Assembly (NCBI RefSeq): GCF_005938125.1
Contig: NZ_VCQN01000002.1
Location: forward strand, 186,001-250,000
Source of the DNA: Bacillus sp. BHET2
Lineage (GTDB): Bacteria > Bacillota > Bacilli > Bacillales > Bacillaceae_B
DNA: 64,000 nucleotides
Direction: 5' to 3'
Every line of letters begins with the position of its first letter. Positions within the stretch are counted from its first letter, which is position 1. A program made the translations under genes and the position numbers. Below, one piece after another: positions 1 through 7,590 of this stretch. The notes below the pieces were generated by a model that was not told the DNA's origin, made no database searches, and saw only the letters and a program-made list of their open reading frames with translations.

Positions 1-295
1 AGTTCTGATACCCTGACATAAACTTATAAAGCTCAGGATTTTCCACAATGGCACCAACATCCTTAATCGCACCTTCGAAATCTTTCTTGATGCTTTTGCC
101 TGAAATCAGAACATCTCCTTTTGAAATATTCATCAAGCCTACGATCATCCGTATCGTCGTCGTTTTCCCAGCTCCATTCGGTCCAAGGAAACCAAACACT
201 TCTCCTTCGTACACATCAAACGTTAAATTATCGATTATGGTCTTACCTTTGATGACTTTCGAAACACTTTGTAATTGCGCGATTGCCTTCATCAT
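1..295 (-). CDS. ABC transporter ATP-binding protein (partial, runs off window)
   Basis: This is the N-terminal part (about 98 residues) of an ABC ATPase; the rest lies beyond base 1. The Walker A motif GPNGAGKTTT is visible near residue 40, and the first beta strands are typical of NatA/CcmA-type exporter ATPases. The ATG overlaps the TGA of the preceding ATPase gene by four bases (ATGA), which implies translational coupling. It is the last visible gene of the permease-GntR-ATPase operon, so it probably powers the same or a paired membrane exporter. Signature and Walker B motifs are not in the window, so activity cannot be judged. The substrate is unknown. Confidence 0.85.
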   Translation of the reverse strand, partial: MMKAIAQLQSVSKVIKGKTIIDNLTFDVYEGEVFGFLGPNGAGKTTTIRMIVGLMNISKGDVLISGKSIKKDFEGAIKDVGAIVENPELYKFMSGYQN

Positions 296-1002
296 TTCAT
301 CTTCCTTTCTGGTTTTGTTGTCTCTTTGAGCCATTGAAGAACAGACAATCCTTCTGTCTCTCTCAGCTCTTCTACGTGACAATGCCCTTTCACTTCACCA
401 TCATGGATGATATACGCTTCATCCAATATCGCTTCAATTTCATCGATTTCATGGGTTGCGATGATCACTGTCTGATTTCCGAAATCAATATACGATAAGA
501 GGCCCTTTACGATTGAATCCCGCACCATGGGGTCCAGTCCTGAAAACGGCTCATCCAGGAGCAGAACTTCTGTTTTTCTCGATAGGGCAAGAACAAGCTT
601 TAACCGGCCACGGTTCCCTTTCGATAAATGCTTTATTTTCTTCCCGCTATCAAGCTCCATGAAATCCACCAGCTCAAGAGATCTTTCTACATCAAAATCG
701 GAGAACTGAGAGGCGTAAAAACGAATCATTCCATCCACGGTAAATGCTTCGTAAAACATATCCAATTCGGTCAAGTAAGAAACGGCACTTGCAAATTTGC
801 GGGTAACCGGTTTATCGTTCATAGTCACCGACCCTTTATTGGGGAGAACGAGTCCTGCAATCATCTTTAATGTGGTGGATTTCCCGCTGCCATTTGGACC
901 AAGAAGTCCATAAATCTTCCCCTTCTCGAATTGAAAGGATGTGTTCTTTAAAGCGATTTCATTCCCATATTTTTTGGTTACACCAACAAATTTCACAACC
1001 AC
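292..1002 (-). CDS. ABC transporter ATP-binding protein, YtrB-like
   Basis: A 236-residue ABC ATPase. Walker A is GPNGSGKSTT near residue 35, the signature region reads LSKGNRGRLKL near 125, and Walker B is VLLLDEPFSGLDP near 146, followed by an ATHE H-loop. The signature is LSKGN rather than LSGGQ, as in the YtrB/YhcH type of exporter ATPases. The start is GTG with an AGGGGG Shine-Dalgarno site about seven bases upstream, and the gene begins two bases after the GntR stop. It should energise the membrane protein encoded at the head of the operon. The transported compound is unknown; YtrA-type operons respond to cell-wall-active compounds in B. subtilis, which is known family behaviour and not shown here. 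Confidence 0.9.
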   Translation of the reverse strand: MVVKFVGVTKKYGNEIALKNTSFQFEKGKIYGLLGPNGSGKSTTLKMIAGLVLPNKGSVTMNDKPVTRKFASAVSYLTELDMFYEAFTVDGMIRFYASQFSDFDVERSLELVDFMELDSGKKIKHLSKGNRGRLKLVLALSRKTEVLLLDEPFSGLDPMVRDSIVKGLLSYIDFGNQTVIIATHEIDEIEAILDEAYIIHDGEVKGHCHVEELRETEGLSVLQWLKETTKPERKMK

Positions 1003-1004
1003 CT

Positions 1005-1379
1005 CTATTCCCCCTCTCTTCCATGAAGATATTTCTCGACGCCAAGGATCATTTGTTGTTTCGTTAATCCCAGCTCTCTCATGTTCTTGATAAATGACTT
1101 GATGACTTCCTCCTGCACCTTTTCATTAATTTGAGAAAGAACGTCTTCCCTATTCGTCACAAATGTCCCTTGTCCTCTCCTCGTCTCCACAATGTCCATC
1201 CTCTCTAATTCACTGTACGTACGTTGAATGGTATTCGGGTTCACTCCGGCTTGGACGGCCATTTCACGTACAGAAGGCAATTTGTCCCCGGGAGATAATT
1301 CATTTCTTACGACTTCTCGGATGATTCGATCTGCTATCTGCACGTATATCGGCTTGGATGCTGTATATTCTTCTGACAT
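1005..1379 (-). CDS. GntR-family transcriptional regulator, YtrA subfamily
   Basis: A 124-residue regulator with an N-terminal winged helix (residues about 10-75). It contains the typical GntR segments PIYVQIADRI, LPSVREMA and NPNTIQRTYSELE. The C-terminal part is only about 45 residues, which is diagnostic of the YtrA subfamily: these have no large effector domain, only two helices for dimerisation. The ATG follows a GAGGTG site that overlaps the permease stop. It lies second in an operon with ABC genes and very probably represses it through the inverted repeat at 2189-2212. The effector is unknown. Confidence 0.9.
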   Translation of the reverse strand: MSEEYTASKPIYVQIADRIIREVVRNELSPGDKLPSVREMAVQAGVNPNTIQRTYSELERMDIVETRRGQGTFVTNREDVLSQINEKVQEEVIKSFIKNMRELGLTKQQMILGVEKYLHGREGE

Positions 1380-1382
1380 GAC

Positions 1383-2162
1383 CTACACCTCAACCTTGCG
1401 ATCTAATAGCCAGCAGGAAATGATAAGTACGGTGATCATAACCATTCCTTCAAATATAAAGGGCATGAGTGGTAAAGGGACCATCTCAGGATTAAAGCCT
1501 GCATTCGCCTCATGCGCACCCACTGAGAAGAAGAAGCCTGTACTGACCTTTACGGTAAACGTATCAAAGAAAATCGTTTTCACCCATCCTATGCTCATAA
1601 TAAAAGCGACCACACTTTGATAGATAATAATGAAGCCTGCAATGAAGAGCCAGCGAATATTCTTAATCGACGGATATTTTGAAAGTGAGTGGTAGAACGT
1701 CCATAGAAAGATTGCCCATCCGGATAAATATACCCCTACGATGGTCACCGCTAGATTAAAGAGAATGCCTTCTTTGATTGGCCAATAGGGAAAAAGAGAG
1801 TCCCCTTGAAACATCACCATGGTCAATATCCCTAAACCATCCACTAATAGAAGGGAGAGGCAAGAGTATAGAAACGCTATGAGGAGTTTCGGTAATATGA
1901 GCATAAATCCGCTATGGGGACTATGAAGCCATAATTGCGTTTTCCCTTCCAAGCGAAGCATGGAACAGACGATTCCCGGGAGAAATGCAAAGTGAAACAC
2001 ACCGATCATAATGAGGAAAATCTGAGAAACGGTTGGTTCCTTGGCGTAATTCCCAATCATCAACCCGATGATAAAGATCAGTAGAATAATAGCTACCCAT
2101 CCATAAAACCAAATACTGGAAGTCTTGAAATCCTTCCAAAGAAGACCTTTAAAAGCACCCAT
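1383..2162 (-). CDS. ABC transporter membrane protein (permease) of GntR-linked operon
   Basis: A 259-residue membrane protein with about six hydrophobic segments and a short N-terminal amphipathic stretch beginning GLLWKDFK, typical of ABC-2-type permeases encoded next to YtrA regulators. It has no catalytic motifs. It is the first gene of the operon; the stop codon overlaps the Shine-Dalgarno site of the GntR gene. The start ATG is preceded by AAGGAGTG seven bases or so upstream. The order permease-regulator-ATPase-ATPase differs from ytrGABCDEF of B. subtilis, where the regulator comes early. The family assignment is by topology and context; the substrate is unknown. Confidence 0.75.
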   Translation of the reverse strand: MGAFKGLLWKDFKTSSIWFYGWVAIILLIFIIGLMIGNYAKEPTVSQIFLIMIGVFHFAFLPGIVCSMLRLEGKTQLWLHSPHSGFMLILPKLLIAFLYSCLSLLLVDGLGILTMVMFQGDSLFPYWPIKEGILFNLAVTIVGVYLSGWAIFLWTFYHSLSKYPSIKNIRWLFIAGFIIIYQSVVAFIMSIGWVKTIFFDTFTVKVSTGFFFSVGAHEANAGFNPEMVPLPLMPFIFEGMVMITVLIISCWLLDRKVEV

Positions 2163-2188
2163 GTGTGCACTCCTTTGAAACGTGTTTT

Positions 2189-2232
2189 AGTGTTCTAGTT
2201 AGATAGTACACTGTGATATATAGTGTCGTCAA
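2189..2232 (-). promoter_or_regulatory. Promoter with overlapping YtrA-type operator
   Basis: On the minus strand TTGACG (2232-2227) and TACTAT (2208-2203), 18 bases apart, form a good sigma-A promoter. Bases 2189-2212 form an inverted repeat with arms AGTGTTCTA and TAGTACACT (8 of 9 pairs) around six bases, covering the -10 box. Such a repeat is what a dimeric YtrA-type repressor encoded in the same operon would bind. Confidence 0.65.
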
Positions 2233-2356
2233 TCCTTTTTTTTACCTAATTAATGGAATTATTTTTCAAGTGGAGTACGTATAGCCATGAGGAAGACGAG
2301 TGTGAGGAATGGATAAACAATAATTTCTCCCCGAGCAGAATAATTGTAAATAGAAA

Positions 2357-2386
2357 GGGACTGAATCTCATCACGAGATCAGTCCC
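2357..2386 (-). terminator. Rho-independent terminator after tcdA
   Basis: Arms GGGACTGA(T)TCTC and GAGATCAGTCCC around a five-base loop, followed on the minus strand by a T-rich tract. It lies just past the tcdA stop. Confidence 0.75.
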
Positions 2387-2403
2387 TAATAGAAAATTAA
2401 CCT

Positions 2404-3168
2404 TTACTTATCTTTAACCCTCTTAATTTCAATATCCTTTAGTAATTGGTTTATCGTATGACTGGCAGCAATCAGACCGGCAACCGACGGAACGAATGCA
2501 TTAGAAGAAGGAGGAAGTTGTGCTTTACGAATCGTGGCATCATCTTTCCCTACTTCTTTTCGAATTTCTTCACGGATGACAATTGGACTTTCATCGGAGA
2601 AGACAACCGTTACGCCTTTTTTGATGCCTTCTTTTTTCAAGCGTGTACGTATCACTTTCGCAATTGGATCCGTATGTGTTTTACTAATATCCGCAATTTT
2701 GAAGCGTGTCGGGTCGTTCTTGTTCGCCGCTCCCATACTTGAGATTAGCGGAATATCCCGTGTTAGACATTCTTTCATTAAATGAATTTTATAGGAAATT
2801 GTATCAGAAGCATCAATAACATAATCCAGCCCATGATTGAAAAATTCTTCGTATGTTTCTTCCGTGTAGAACATCTTTAAAGCAATAACTTCACAATCTG
2901 GATTGATATCCATAATGCGGTCTCTCATCAGATCAACCTTTGGCTGTCCTACTGTAGAGAGCAATGCATGAACTTGACGATTTACGTTTGTAATATCCAC
3001 ATCATCTTTATCCACTAGTACAAGACGGCCTACACCTGACCTGGCTAATGCTTCAGCTGCAAAGGATCCCACTCCCCCGATTCCTAATACTGCAACCGTA
3101 CTATTTGTAAGGGTTTTTAGTCCTTCTTTACCAATCGCTAGCTCATTTCGTGAAAACTGGTGTAGCAA
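2404..3168 (-). CDS. tcdA: tRNA threonylcarbamoyladenosine dehydratase TcdA (YrvM)
   Basis: An E1/ThiF-type adenylating enzyme that converts t6A37 of ANN-decoding tRNAs to the cyclic form in an ATP-dependent step. The nucleotide-binding glycine motif GIGGVGSFAAEALARSG lies near residue 31, with DKDDVDITNVNRQ after it and VIDASDTISYK near 115. The frame extends to an ATG at 3183, but the ATGGAG there looks like the ribosome binding site itself. Taking the TTG at 3168 gives GGAG eight bases upstream, a protein starting MLHQFSRNELAIG, and 254 residues as in B. subtilis YrvM. The gene order tcdA-6S RNA-aspS-hisS is conserved in bacilli. Confidence 0.9.
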   Translation of the reverse strand: MLHQFSRNELAIGKEGLKTLTNSTVAVLGIGGVGSFAAEALARSGVGRLVLVDKDDVDITNVNRQVHALLSTVGQPKVDLMRDRIMDINPDCEVIALKMFYTEETYEEFFNHGLDYVIDASDTISYKIHLMKECLTRDIPLISSMGAANKNDPTRFKIADISKTHTDPIAKVIRTRLKKEGIKKGVTVVFSDESPIVIREEIRKEVGKDDATIRKAQLPPSSNAFVPSVAGLIAASHTINQLLKDIEIKRVKDK

Positions 3169-3351
3169 AATAATCAACTCCATTATAAGTATTCAACTAG
3201 GTTTATACTGAATTAGAATAAAGGAAACAGGTCTGAAAATCAATATGAAATGTTGGCCACCTCTTTTGGTTTACCCTATTTAGGGGGGGCTTAGTCTCAG
3301 TGTCGAAGGTGAAAGGAGTCCTTGAGGAACGAATGTCGCGCATTGTCGAAT

Positions 3352-3420
3352 GGCAGGTATTTTGACATTTTGGCAGATAAAACAAATATACGGCACATAA
3401 ATCCCGAAAACGGCAGATAA
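3352..3420. repeat. Four 9-bp direct repeats phased at exactly 20 bp
   Basis: Units GGCAGGTAT (3352), GGCAGATAA (3372), GGCACATAA (3392) and GGCAGATAA (3412) start exactly 20 bases apart, with unrelated 11-base spacers. The array lies between the 6S RNA terminator and tcdA. It is too short for CRISPR and no reading frame explains it, because a 20-base period does not preserve frame. Confidence 0.8.
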
Positions 3421-3435
3421 CCCCACTCCAACGAT

Positions 3436-3465
3436 AAAAAAAGCCAGGCTATCATCAGCCTGACT
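3436..3465 (-). terminator. Rho-independent terminator after 6S RNA / aspS
   Basis: On the minus strand the arms AGTCAGGCT and AGCCTGGCT flank a six-base loop and are followed by seven T residues. It is about 35 bases beyond the 3' end of the 6S RNA, so a longer 6S precursor would be trimmed. Confidence 0.85.
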
Positions 3466-3499
3466 CTTCATTCTATAAGATCTTTGTTATTATTCATGA

Positions 3500-3696
3500 T
3501 TGGACGAGTCCCAATCGTGCCGTCGCCATCATTTCCTTCGTTTTGAACCCGCTCTCGGCAGGTGGGTGCTCTATTCCACTATTTGTTAGTCCTCGGCATG
3601 AGGCATGAACGCCTAGTAGAAACGTCAAGCTCCCGAAGTTTGAAGTGTTCGGTCAAAACTGTTAGGTAAAAACGTCGCACACATCAGGACTCGTTA
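3500..3696 (-). ncRNA. ssrS: 6S RNA (6S-1/BsrA type)
   Basis: About 190 nt between aspS and tcdA, exactly where B. subtilis carries bsrA (6S-1). The ends pair: ACGAGTCC at the 5' side (3694-3687) with GGACTCGT at the 3' side (3511-3504), forming the closing stem. Segments such as TTTTGACCGAACA, GGGAGCTTGACG and GGCGTTCATGCCTC resemble the known Bacillus 6S-1. 6S RNA mimics an open promoter and sequesters sigma-A RNA polymerase in stationary phase. The exact ends are estimated. Confidence 0.88.
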
Positions 3697-3708
3697 TTGA
3701 TTGTTTAA

Positions 3709-3737
3709 ATAATACCATATCATGATACTCTTTTCAA
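3709..3737 (-). promoter_or_regulatory. Sigma-A promoter of 6S RNA
   Basis: TTGAAA (3737-3732) and TATTAT (3714-3709) are separated by 17 bases, with the mature 6S 5' end about 15 bases downstream. This would give a slightly longer precursor, as in other bacilli. Confidence 0.65.
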
Positions 3738-3763
3738 CGAATGAACCACGGTATTTTTTTACA

Positions 3764-5533
3764 TTATTCTACATTCAACGACAATGACAGTTCTTTTAAC
3801 TGAGCATCACTTACTTCACCAGGAGCATTCGTCAATACGCAGCTTGCACTTGCCGTTTTCGGGAAGGCAATCGTATCACGGAGATTCGTGCGCCCTGCAA
3901 GGAGCATGACTAAACGGTCAAGTCCTAGTGCGATTCCACCATGTGGAGGCGTTCCATATTCGAAGGCTTCCAGTAGGAAACCAAATTGCTCTTCTGCTTC
4001 TTCCTTGGAGAATCCAAGTACTTTAAACATTTTTTCCTGAATGTCACGCTCGTAAATACGCAGTGATCCCCCACCCAGCTCGTATCCGTTGAGTACAAGG
4101 TCATAAGCTTCTGCACGAACTGAAGCAGGATCTGATTCGAAAAGATCCAGGTCTTCTTTGACCGGCATCGTGAACGGATGGTGAGCAGCATAATAACGAT
4201 TCTCGCCTTCATCAAACTCAAGGAGTGGCCAGTCCGTCACCCATAGGAAGTTGAATATTGTTTCATCAATCAGTTTCAACTCTTTTCCTAATTTCATGCG
4301 AAGTGAACCAAGTGCATCTGCCACTACGGATTTTTTATCAGCAACAAATAGTAATAAATCTCCTGCTTCTGCATTCGCTGCAGTAGAAATTTGGTCTCCA
4401 TCTTCTTCTGTCACAAATTTGGAGATTGGGCCTTTTAAGCCTTCTTCTTCAACCTTCAACCACGCTAACCCTTTTGCACCATAACGGGAAACGAATTCTG
4501 TTAGCCCATCGATGTCTTTTCGGGAGTACTGGGATGCCCCACCTTTTACATTGATCAATTTCACCTGACCGCCGTTTGCAACCGCACCTGCGAATACTTT
4601 AAATCCGGAGTCCTTCACAATTTCAGATACGTCGATTAGTTCCATTTCGAAGCGTGTATCAGGTTTGTCTGAACCGTAACGGCTCATGGCATCATCATAT
4701 GTCATCCTTGGGATAGGTAATTGAACGCTCACGTCTTTTACATCGGTCATCAGCTTCTTCATCATATCTTCAACAAGTGAGATGATTTGTTCTTTATCCA
4801 TGAAACTCATTTCCATATCGATCTGTGTAAATTCAGGTTGACGGTCTGCACGAAGATCTTCATCACGGAAACAGCGAGCGATTTGATAATAGCGGTCAAA
4901 TCCAGACACCATCAGCAATTGCTTAAAGATCTGCGGCGATTGTGGCAGTGCATAGAATTCACCTTTATGCACACGACTAGGAACCAAATAATCACGGGCC
5001 CCTTCAGGAGTGCTCTTGGTCAAAATCGGTGTTTCAACATCCAGGAATCCGTTATCGTTTAAGAAACTACGGAAAGAAGTCGTTACATTATGACGCATTT
5101 TTAACGTTTCCATCATTGCAGGACGACGAAGGTCGATATAACGATATTTCAAGCGGACATCCTCAGACACCTCCATCTGATCATCAACCATGAATGGAGG
5201 GGTCTTCGCTTCATTGATGATTTGAACCTCCTCTACATGGATTTCCACTTTGCCCGTTTTCAGGTTAGGATTAACCGTCCCATCTCCTCTTGCTACGACT
5301 GTACCTGTGACACTTAATACGTACTCATTACGTATTTTCTCAGCAAGGGCAAGGGCGTCTTCTGATAAATCGGGATTAAAGACGACTTGGACGATTCCCT
5401 CTCTATCACGAAGATCGATGAAGATCAATCCACCTAAGTCTCTTCTTTTTTGCACCCAGCCTTTAATCGTAATTTTTTCACCGATGTACGATTCTGTTAT
5501 CTCTCCGCAATACGCCGTTCTTTTTGTCATCAT
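3764..5533 (-). CDS. aspS: Aspartyl-tRNA synthetase
   Basis: A 589-residue class IIb synthetase that charges tRNA-Asp. The N-terminal OB anticodon-binding domain (about 1-105) has [20 protein letters not shown]; class II motif 2 is [19 protein letters not shown] near 225; a bacterial GAD insertion follows, and motif 3 is GLALDR-like ([11 protein letters not shown]) near 540. Length matches bacterial AspRS, not the short archaeal form. ATGATG follows AGGAGGAGAAT. It lies 28 bases downstream of hisS and is read from the same T-box-controlled transcript. Confidence 0.98.
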   Translation of the reverse strand: MMTKRTAYCGEITESYIGEKITIKGWVQKRRDLGGLIFIDLRDREGIVQVVFNPDLSEDALALAEKIRNEYVLSVTGTVVARGDGTVNPNLKTGKVEIHVEEVQIINEAKTPPFMVDDQMEVSEDVRLKYRYIDLRRPAMMETLKMRHNVTTSFRSFLNDNGFLDVETPILTKSTPEGARDYLVPSRVHKGEFYALPQSPQIFKQLLMVSGFDRYYQIARCFRDEDLRADRQPEFTQIDMEMSFMDKEQIISLVEDMMKKLMTDVKDVSVQLPIPRMTYDDAMSRYGSDKPDTRFEMELIDVSEIVKDSGFKVFAGAVANGGQVKLINVKGGASQYSRKDIDGLTEFVSRYGAKGLAWLKVEEEGLKGPISKFVTEEDGDQISTAANAEAGDLLLFVADKKSVVADALGSLRMKLGKELKLIDETIFNFLWVTDWPLLEFDEGENRYYAAHHPFTMPVKEDLDLFESDPASVRAEAYDLVLNGYELGGGSLRIYERDIQEKMFKVLGFSKEEAEEQFGFLLEAFEYGTPPHGGIALGLDRLVMLLAGRTNLRDTIAFPKTASASCVLTNAPGEVSDAQLKELSLSLNVE

Positions 5534-5561
5534 ATTCTCCTCCTATTCTGATCCACGCACT

Positions 5562-6836
5562 CTATTTCCCAAGCTTTGTTTTGACATTCGCTACAAATTG
5601 ATCAAGGCTTACTTCTTCCTGCTCACCTGTGGACATATCCTTGAGGTTGATTTTATTTTCCTTTATTTCATTGTCGCCAATAACGGCTACATATTTGGCT
5701 TCATAACGGTCTGCCGCTTTAAATTGCCCTTTCACCTTTCGATCGAGGTAATCCTTCTCAGAAGAAATCCCAGCAGCTCTCAGATTATGAAGAAGCTGTA
5801 CTGAATAATCCTTTGCTTCCTCCCCTAGGGAAACGATAAAGCACTCTACCCCTTGCTTGATAGGGAGCTCAACCTTTTCTGCTTCTAATGCCGAAAGCAG
5901 TCTTTCGATACTAAAGGCAAATCCGATTCCAGATGTTTCAGGACCACCGATCATTTCGACCAATCCGTTGTAGCGTCCTCCACCGCAAAGAGTCGTGATC
6001 GCTCCAAAGCCTTCTGCATCACTCATGATTTCAAAGGCAGTGTGATTGTAGTAATCTAATCCCCTTACAAGGGTCGGATCGACTACGAATTCTACATCCA
6101 TTCCCGTTAAGTGTACCTGTACTTTTTCAAAATAAGCTTTCGATTCGTCATTTAAATAGTCCAGGATCGATGGTGCCGTAGCCATCAGTTCATGATCCCG
6201 GTCCTTTTTACAATCCAATATTCGTAATGGATTCTTCTCTAAGCGATTTTGACAATCCCCGCAGAATTCATCAATCCTTGGTTTGAAATGATTGATCAGC
6301 GCTTCTCTGTGAGCATTTCTGCTTCCTGCATCTCCAAGGCTATTAATCACCAGTTTTAATTGGGTAAGGCCTAATTTCTTGTAAATCCCCATCGCGAGTG
6401 ATATCACTTCTGCATCGATGGCAGGATCTTCACTTCCCAGAGCCTCAACCCCGAACTGAACAAATTGACGGTAACGACCGGCTTGAGGTCTCTCATATCT
6501 GAACATAGGCCCAGAGTAGAAGAGCTTTGTCGGTTGATTGGGGTCACCGAACATTTTATTTCCTACAAAGGACCTGACAACCGAAGCGGTCCCTTCAGGT
6601 CTTAGCGCCAGGCTTCTGCCTCCCTGATCTTCAAACATATACATTTCTTTTTGAACGATATCCGTCGTATCACCTACGCCTCGAGTGAATAATTCACTCG
6701 CTTCAAAAATTGGCGTGCGGATCTCTTTATACTGATAGTTGTGACAAAGAGTTTTAGCCACATCCTCTACGAACTGCCATTTTTCTACTTCACCCGGTAG
6801 AATATCCTGTGTACCTCTTGGAATCTGAATGGACAA
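5562..6836 (-). CDS. hisS: Histidyl-tRNA synthetase
   Basis: A 424-residue class IIa synthetase. [12 protein letters not shown] lies at the N-terminus, motif 2 [14 protein letters not shown] near 113, the histidine motifs [14 protein letters not shown] near 260 and GGGRYNGL near 286, and the C-terminal anticodon-binding alpha/beta domain after about 330. The length equals B. subtilis HisS. The ATG has a GGAGG site about seven bases upstream. It is the first gene of hisS-aspS, downstream of a T-box leader. Confidence 0.98.
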   Translation of the reverse strand: MSIQIPRGTQDILPGEVEKWQFVEDVAKTLCHNYQYKEIRTPIFEASELFTRGVGDTTDIVQKEMYMFEDQGGRSLALRPEGTASVVRSFVGNKMFGDPNQPTKLFYSGPMFRYERPQAGRYRQFVQFGVEALGSEDPAIDAEVISLAMGIYKKLGLTQLKLVINSLGDAGSRNAHREALINHFKPRIDEFCGDCQNRLEKNPLRILDCKKDRDHELMATAPSILDYLNDESKAYFEKVQVHLTGMDVEFVVDPTLVRGLDYYNHTAFEIMSDAEGFGAITTLCGGGRYNGLVEMIGGPETSGIGFAFSIERLLSALEAEKVELPIKQGVECFIVSLGEEAKDYSVQLLHNLRAAGISSEKDYLDRKVKGQFKAADRYEAKYVAVIGDNEIKENKINLKDMSTGEQEEVSLDQFVANVKTKLGK

Positions 6837-6876
6837 GTTGAATTCCTCCTTCTAAAATGAATAAAATTATGTAAAT

Positions 6877-7152
6877 AAAAAAAGCCCTCAGTCCCTTGTA
6901 TATCATACAAGGGACGAGAGCTGTTATTCCCGTGGTGCCACCCTAATTGAAGTCTATCAAGACCTCCACTTAGCCAGTTAACGCCTGGTACGTTCATCTC
7001 CTACTAAAGAATCTCTTTCAGAGAGAAACCTCCTGAGTGTTCATTCACTAAATCACATTGTAGAAATGCTCTCAGCCAAGGCATTTCCTCTCTTTACACG
7101 TGGGGATTAGCTACTATGCTCGATCAACGGTTTTTGTAAATGTTATTTTATT
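6877..7152 (-). promoter_or_regulatory. T-box leader of hisS-aspS
   Basis: On the minus strand the leader carries the hallmark T-box core GGGTGGCACCACGGGA (6944-6929) and a terminator with arms GTCCCTTGTA and TACAAGGGAC followed by seven T residues (about 6914-6878). The stem I specifier loop holds GAACAC, placing CAC (His) at 7039-7037. Uncharged tRNA should stabilise the antiterminator and allow hisS-aspS transcription. The UGGC bulge would pair with a G73 tRNA rather than tRNA-His (C73); see findings. Confidence 0.92.
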
Positions 7153-7158
7153 TCTATA

Positions 7159-7187
7159 ATGATACGGATGCCGTAAGTCCATGTCAA
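7159..7187 (-). promoter_or_regulatory. Sigma-A promoter of hisS-aspS T-box leader
   Basis: TTGACA (7187-7182) and TATCAT (7164-7159), spaced 17 bases, start transcription near 7152 just before the T-box leader. Confidence 0.75.
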
Positions 7188-7206
7188 GAGATTAAAGAAA
7201 ATTTCG

Positions 7207-7359
7207 TTACGATCTCTCCATTTTCTTTTTTAACAACTTTACTTCTCGTAACGATAGGCCAAATTCAGAAGCAAGCTCCACATTCAACGCATCCTTCTCC
7301 CGTGCTAAAAACTGATGAAAGTCCACTCCAAACAACTGATTATCACCATTTGCGTTCAT
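7207..7359 (-). CDS. yrzK: Small conserved Bacillus protein, YrzK-like
   Basis: A 50-residue frame on the minus strand, starting MNANGDNQLFGVDF and ending KLLKKKMERS. ATG follows AAAGGA with a short spacer. The segment ELASEFGLSLREVKLLKKK looks like a helix-turn-helix fragment of the sigma-70/sigma-4 kind, which is why homologues are sometimes labelled sigma-factor-like; it is far too short to be a sigma factor. It occupies the same slot, between hisS and the yrvJ amidase, as B. subtilis yrzK. The function is unknown. Confidence 0.7.
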   Translation of the reverse strand: MNANGDNQLFGVDFHQFLAREKDALNVELASEFGLSLREVKLLKKKMERS

Positions 7360-7590
7360 AAATCCTTTTTCACTTGACCTCAAGTTAAATCATCCTTTCA
7401 AAAAACATTCCTACACTTATCATTTCCAAATACCTATTTTATTTTCGTTTTAGAGGAATTTTATTTTTTTTATCGTATTAAAACATTGGAGGAACTTTTG
7501 GATCTCCACTTTTCTTCTTAGAATTTCACGGGAGTGTTCAACATTTGAGGAGAAAGATCCGATATTATTATGGGTGTTTGAGGATTTAAT

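Noticed and set aside
3203..3471. Two minus-strand frames between tcdA and the 6S RNA
   Set aside because: They overlap the phased repeat array and the terminator, lack ribosome sites and show no domain.
7140..7361. Plus-strand frame of about 73 codons
   Set aside because: It is antisense to the better supported yrzK-like ORF and the hisS promoter.
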